Part shown: in pieces, positions 4,684 to 7,759 of the stretch
Layout of the letters: each line of letters starts with the position of its first letter
Numbering within the stretch: position 1 is the stretch's first letter
Assembly (NCBI GenBank): GCA_031288935.1
Contig: JAITQL010000087.1
Coordinates: forward strand, 1-7,759
DNA length: 7,759 nucleotides
Source: Tannerella sp.
Lineage (GTDB): Bacteria; Bacteroidota; Bacteroidia; Bacteroidales; Tannerellaceae
Direction: 5' to 3'
Translations under genes and position numbers: made by a program
Notes under the pieces: model-generated
What the model saw: only the letters and a program-made list of their open reading frames with translations
Database searches by the model: none
Told to the model about the DNA's origin: nothing

Positions 4684-7457
4684 ACATGAATCTTTCGACC
4701 GTTTTTCCAACAGGAAGGCGAAACCGCTTTCGCTTTCGTTTGCCGGTCATGCTCCTTTTGTGGCATGTCTTCAGTCAACCGGTATCGGTTGCCGCCGGGC
4801 CGATCCGGTATGAAACCGCCCATTTTCAACTGACGCTTTCCGCGAACGGCAGCGTCGCAGGTTTTACAGACCGTCGCAGCGGCGTCAATTACGTCGACCT
4901 TCGGGGCGATGTGTCCTTTTGCACGCTCCGGCTCCGAAAGGACGACGGCGGAACGGCGGCAAACAGGGTGGTCCGCCGGAAAGACCTGCTGACGTTTTCG
5001 TTTCCGCAGACGCCGGTGACCGTCACCCTGCGCGTCAGGGCGGAAGAGACGTTCCTGGCGGTCGACGTGGTCGACGTGAAGGGCGGCGATTTTTACGCGC
5101 TGCGTTTTGCACAGGTTCCCCTGAACATAGACTATGCCAAGGACGACTTTGCGGCCTGCGCCATGAGCCGCCGGATGAATACGCGCACGCTGGACTATCC
5201 CGGCCGTTCCAGCCTGCTCGGCGGCCAGTGCTTCAGCGCCCTTGGGCATGAAGGCGCCGGCGTCGCCCTGCTCGGACTGCCCGAAGCGCAGCTCCGCGAC
5301 GCCATGAAGGGGATTGTCGATGCCTTTGCGCCGGGCGAAATGCCCGTCTCCAAGGCCGGAGGCCCCTATGCAATGGATCTCCCGAAGAATTACGGGTCGT
5401 ACATCATCATCAGCGAACCGGTCACCGAAAGCGGGGTGGAGAAATGGGCGGAACACCTGTCGCAGTTCGGCGTCGACCAGGTGGATTTCCACCAGGGGAC
5501 GCCCTTCCGCCAGGGCGACTTTCATTTCAATGAAACGGCGTATCCGAACGGCGTGGCCGATTTCCGGAAAACCAGCGACGCCTTCCGCAAACACGGGGTC
5601 GTGACCGGACTGCACACCTATGCCGAGTTTCTGGATCCGAAATCGCGGTTTGTCTCGCCCGTTCCGAGCAAAGACCTGGACGTGATGCGCTCCTTTACGC
5701 TGGCGGACGATCTGGACGCGGAGGCGCAGACGGTTCGCGTGGACGAAACGACGGCGGACGTGTCGACCGTTACCGGTTTCTTCGTGCGCAACAGCAAGGT
5801 GATTCGGATCGACGACGAGCTGATCCTCATCGGCAAGCCGAACCGGGAGGCGCCGTTCGGCTTTGCGGACTGCACGCGCGGCGCGTACGGCACCCGCGTG
5901 TCGGCGCACGGGAAAGGCGCGCCGGTGGATCACCTGACGCAGATGTTCTTCCTCTTCGCCCCGAAAAAAGACAGCGAACTGTTTCTCGAAATAGCCCGCG
6001 AAACGGCGCGCACTTACAACGAGGGCGGTTTCGGAATGATTTACCTCGACGCCCTCGACGGCACCTTCTGTCTGGTCGAGGATCAGGAACTGGTCTGGTA
6101 TTACGAGGCGCTTTTCATCAACGAGATACTGAAGCACGTAACGACGCCGCCGCTGTTTGAATACAGCATCTTCAGCGTCAACCTCTGGTACGCCCGTTCG
6201 CGGATGGGCGCCTGGGACGCGGGGCTTCGCGGATACCGTCCCTTCTTCAATCACCACCTCGACGCAAACCGCCTTACGGCCGACCGGCTCTATTTGCCGG
6301 GACAGATGGGATGGCTGAAGCTGTGCCCTTCCTGCGAAGACGGGACAGACCATTTCCAGTATCACATCCTGTTTTCGGAAGATGTGGAATACCTTGGCGC
6401 CAAAACCGCGGGATACAACTACGGTCTGTCCTATCTCGACATCGGACGGACGGACGTTGCCCCGTTTGCCCACCGCAACGGTCAGGTGTTGAAAAACTAC
6501 GACCTCCTGCGGCGGAGCGGCTACTTTTCGGCAGAGACGCTGGCGCAGCTCCGCCGGCGCGATACGCATTTCCTGCTCCGAAAGTCGGGCGAGGACGATT
6601 GGTTCGTCACGGAGGCTCACTATGGGCGCGCCTTGCTGAACGAACATCAAAACAGCTTTGTCTATGACAATCCCTTTCCGGCGCAGACACCCATGATCCG
6701 CATCGAACACCGGCACCGGACTTCGGCCTACGACGATCCGGCGGGTATTGACCTGATTCCGCTGGACGAGACGCAGCCGGTGGGCGAAATGGTCGTCCGG
6801 AAGTTCGAGAAGCCGCTCGACCTGTCCGGACATCAGGGTTTCGGCCTCTGGGTCTGTGGCGACGGTGGAGGCCAGCAGATCAATATCCGGTTCGACAGTC
6901 CGCCGCACATGATATCGGGGCACACCGATCATTTCATTGACGTGGACTTCGAGGGCTGGCGTTACTTCTCGCCGGTGGAGGCGGCGAACGGCGAGCGCAG
7001 CGGCGTGGCGTGGCCGGCGCCCTGTGCGGATCCGCAGTGTGCGATGCACCCGTGCGAAGGGATTTACGAGGAATATCGCCAGGCCGTGCACTACGGCAGC
7101 ATCTCGGAGGTGCGCCTCATGATTGCGGGCGACGCCGGCAAGCTGCGCTTCCGCACCGTCAGGGCGCTCCCGATCACGGAAGATTACTTGGTCGATCCGG
7201 CGATTCAGCTCAACGGCCAGTCCGTCACGTTCCGGGGGAAGATCAAAAACGGCCATTTCATGGAATACGAACCCGGCGGCCGGGCGATCGTCTACGACAA
7301 AACCGGCAAGGAGGTCGGCGACATGACGCCGGAGGTATCACCCGCCGCGCTTCCCGCCGGACAATCGACCGTCCGCTACACCGGCCTCACCGCCTCGGGA
7401 CAACCCGCCGCCGCCCGCATCACGCTCCGGACAAACGCAAGAGAAGAACTCCGGTAA
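4680..7457 (+). CDS. Large secreted multidomain hydrolase-like protein of unassigned family
   Basis: The protein has 925 residues from ATG 4680 (923 from 4686). An Arg-rich start (RRNRFRFRLP) precedes a short hydrophobic stretch and a cleavage-like SVAAG near 36-40, so export is likely. Residues about 43-215 are beta-rich, with HFQLTLSANGSVAGFTD at 48-64, like the N-terminal sandwich of clan GH-D and related glycosidases. Residues about 238-640 look like an alpha/beta barrel: VDQVDFHQG (265-273), VVTGLHTYAEF (307-317), GMIYLDALDG (452-461), PPLFEYSIF (490-498) and NYGLSYLDIG (580-589). Asp457, Asp460 and Glu494 are candidate catalytic acids by inference only. Within the barrel is a beta insert (about 352-419) with the pattern RIDDEL, CTRGAYGT, AHGKGAPV. 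Residues about 695-830 resemble a carbohydrate-binding sandwich (LWVCGDGGGQQINIRF at 723-738; DVDFEGWRYF at 754-763), and 840-925 another small beta domain. No secretion tag is seen at the C-terminus. I do not recognise a named family. The 4-bp overlap with the beta-helix gene implies co-translation. Confidence 0.85.
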   Translation: MNMNLSTVFPTGRRNRFRFRLPVMLLLWHVFSQPVSVAAGPIRYETAHFQLTLSANGSVAGFTDRRSGVNYVDLRGDVSFCTLRLRKDDGGTAANRVVRRKDLLTFSFPQTPVTVTLRVRAEETFLAVDVVDVKGGDFYALRFAQVPLNIDYAKDDFAACAMSRRMNTRTLDYPGRSSLLGGQCFSALGHEGAGVALLGLPEAQLRDAMKGIVDAFAPGEMPVSKAGGPYAMDLPKNYGSYIIISEPVTESGVEKWAEHLSQFGVDQVDFHQGTPFRQGDFHFNETAYPNGVADFRKTSDAFRKHGVVTGLHTYAEFLDPKSRFVSPVPSKDLDVMRSFTLADDLDAEAQTVRVDETTADVSTVTGFFVRNSKVIRIDDELILIGKPNREAPFGFADCTRGAYGTRVSAHGKGAPVDHLTQMFFLFAPKKDSELFLEIARETARTYNEGGFGMIYLDALDGTFCLVEDQELVWYYEALFINEILKHVTTPPLFEYSIFSVNLWYARSRMGAWDAGLRGYRPFFNHHLDANRLTADRLYLPGQMGWLKLCPSCEDGTDHFQYHILFSEDVEYLGAKTAGYNYGLSYLDIGRTDVAPFAHRNGQVLKNYDLLRRSGYFSAETLAQLRRRDTHFLLRKSGEDDWFVTEAHYGRALLNEHQNSFVYDNPFPAQTPMIRIEHRHRTSAYDDPAGIDLIPLDETQPVGEMVVRKFEKPLDLSGHQGFGLWVCGDGGGQQINIRFDSPPHMISGHTDHFIDVDFEGWRYFSPVEAANGERSGVAWPAPCADPQCAMHPCEGIYEEYRQAVHYGSISEVRLMIAGDAGKLRFRTVRALPITEDYLVDPAIQLNGQSVTFRGKIKNGHFMEYEPGGRAIVYDKTGKEVGDMTPEVSPAALPAGQSTVRYTGLTASGQPAAARITLRTNAREELR

Positions 7458-7524
7458 AGGAGAAAGGGGGGCACATCCCGATTACGAATTTAGATGGTTG
7501 TGGAAACGTGATTGCCATGCAAAT

Positions 7525-7554
7525 TGTAGGGACGGGGCGTTCCCCGTCTCTACA
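7525..7554. repeat. REP-like palindrome (GTAGGGACGGGG hairpin)
   Basis: A 13-bp stem, 7525-7537 against 7542-7554, closes on the four-base loop CGTT; every position pairs, with one G-T (G-U in RNA) pair. Arms of the form GTAGGGACG...CGTCTCTAC are, as I recall, common in dispersed intergenic palindromes of several bacterial groups, including Bacteroidota. There is no T tract on either side, so it is not a classical terminator. It lies 67 bases past the stop of the large hydrolase-like gene. Copy number in the genome cannot be seen here. Confidence 0.7.
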
Positions 7555-7564
7555 CATATTGCAA

Positions 7565-7603
7565 CAAGCCCCGACAGGAGTTCCGAAATCCTGCCGGGGC
7601 TTG
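7565..7603. terminator. Strong GC-rich hairpin, possible terminator without a T tract
   Basis: CAAGCCCCGACAGGA (7565-7579) pairs with TCCTGCCGGGGCTTG (7589-7603): 15 positions with one A-C mismatch and a 9-base loop. It follows the end of the three-gene set and precedes the next promoter, where a terminator is expected. However, neither strand shows a T run after the stem (CGATGCGG on plus, TTGCAATA on minus). It may instead protect the mRNA 3' end or be the second half of a paired repeat with the hairpin ten bases upstream. Confidence 0.5.
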
Positions 7604-7673
7604 CGATGCGGATGGCAAATCCTGCGGGACGAGGTATGGTACATTCCAAAATAATGTTCCGCCAAAAATGTTG

Positions 7674-7681
7674 TATCTTTG
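7674..7681 (+). promoter_or_regulatory. -7 promoter element for the right-edge gene, nearly leaderless
   Basis: TATCTTTG is an exact match to TAnnTTTG and lies only four bases before the ATG at 7686. The usual start point a few bases past this element would fall on or next to the start codon, so the transcript would be leaderless or almost so. No TTTG is present 19-21 bases upstream. Confidence 0.55.
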
Positions 7682-7685
7682 CAGC

Positions 7686-7759
7686 ATGATTACCGAGAAA
7701 CAAAAAAATATTATTATTGATACGATAATGCCGTTCAATCCTGTAAAGATCGGCATATT
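7686..7759 (+). CDS. Probable small nucleotidyltransferase (MNT-like), N-terminal fragment
   Basis: Only 24 codons and two bases are inside the window, starting MITEKQKNIII and ending with PFNPVKIGI. A helix of charged residues followed by a PFNPxKIGI strand is typical of the small minimal nucleotidyltransferases of Bacteroidota, where the next residues are usually FGSxARGE, the start of the nucleotide-binding GSx(n)DxD site. That site would fall just past the edge, so the call rests on the lead-in alone. In this family the protein often pairs with a HEPN-domain toxin, acting as an antitoxin that modifies it. A second in-frame ATG (7728-7730) would cut into the conserved strand, so 7686 is preferred. 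It appears unrelated to the carbohydrate genes and has its own promoter element. Confidence 0.55.
   Translation, partial: MITEKQKNIIIDTIMPFNPVKIGI

Noticed and set aside
4590..7256. Minus-strand open frame of 888 codons opposite the large hydrolase-like gene
   Set aside because: Striking length, but the composition is that of reverse-complemented GC-rich codons and no motif is visible; the plus-strand protein has coherent domains.
7420..7756. Short overlapping open frames on both strands in the right intergenic region
   Set aside because: They cross the two hairpins and the promoter element, rely mostly on TTG starts and show no domain.

Overview
The window looks like chromosomal DNA of a Bacteroidota member, most likely Bacteroidales. 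The reasons are two good TAnnTTTG (-7) promoter elements plus a third with a full TTTG-N21-TAnnTTTG match, a lipoprotein with acidic residues just after the lipid-bearing cysteine, start sites mostly without strong Shine-Dalgarno sequences, and GC-rich genes separated by AT-rich gaps. The genus cannot be fixed from sequence alone; the high coding GC would suit Alistipes-like lineages better than typical Bacteroides.

Layout. At the left edge (1-212, minus strand) is the N-terminus of an exported beta-helix protein with a well-formed Bacteroides-type promoter (262-294). A gap of about 460 bp holds that promoter and a plus-strand promoter element. Three large plus-strand genes follow: a lipoprotein with a probable TIM-barrel glycoside-hydrolase-like domain (671-2284), a secreted right-handed parallel beta-helix protein (2560-4683), and a 925-residue secreted multidomain protein with hydrolase-like features (4680-7457). 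The second and third overlap by 4 bp. Between the first and second lies an unusual array of eight 21-bp units, each built around the near-palindrome CATTTTCCAAAATG (2330-2489). After the third gene come two adjacent hairpins (7525-7554 and 7565-7603), then a promoter element and the first 24 codons of a probable small nucleotidyltransferase (7686 to the window end).

Functionally, the three central genes and the divergent left-edge gene look like the enzyme part of a polysaccharide-degrading locus: one probably surface-anchored enzyme and secreted partners likely to act on a complex glycan. No SusC/SusD pair, sulfatase or regulator is visible, and no substrate can be named. The two points most worth pursuing are the 21-bp phased palindrome array with its alternating 42-bp superstructure, and the 925-residue protein, which I cannot assign to a named glycoside hydrolase family.
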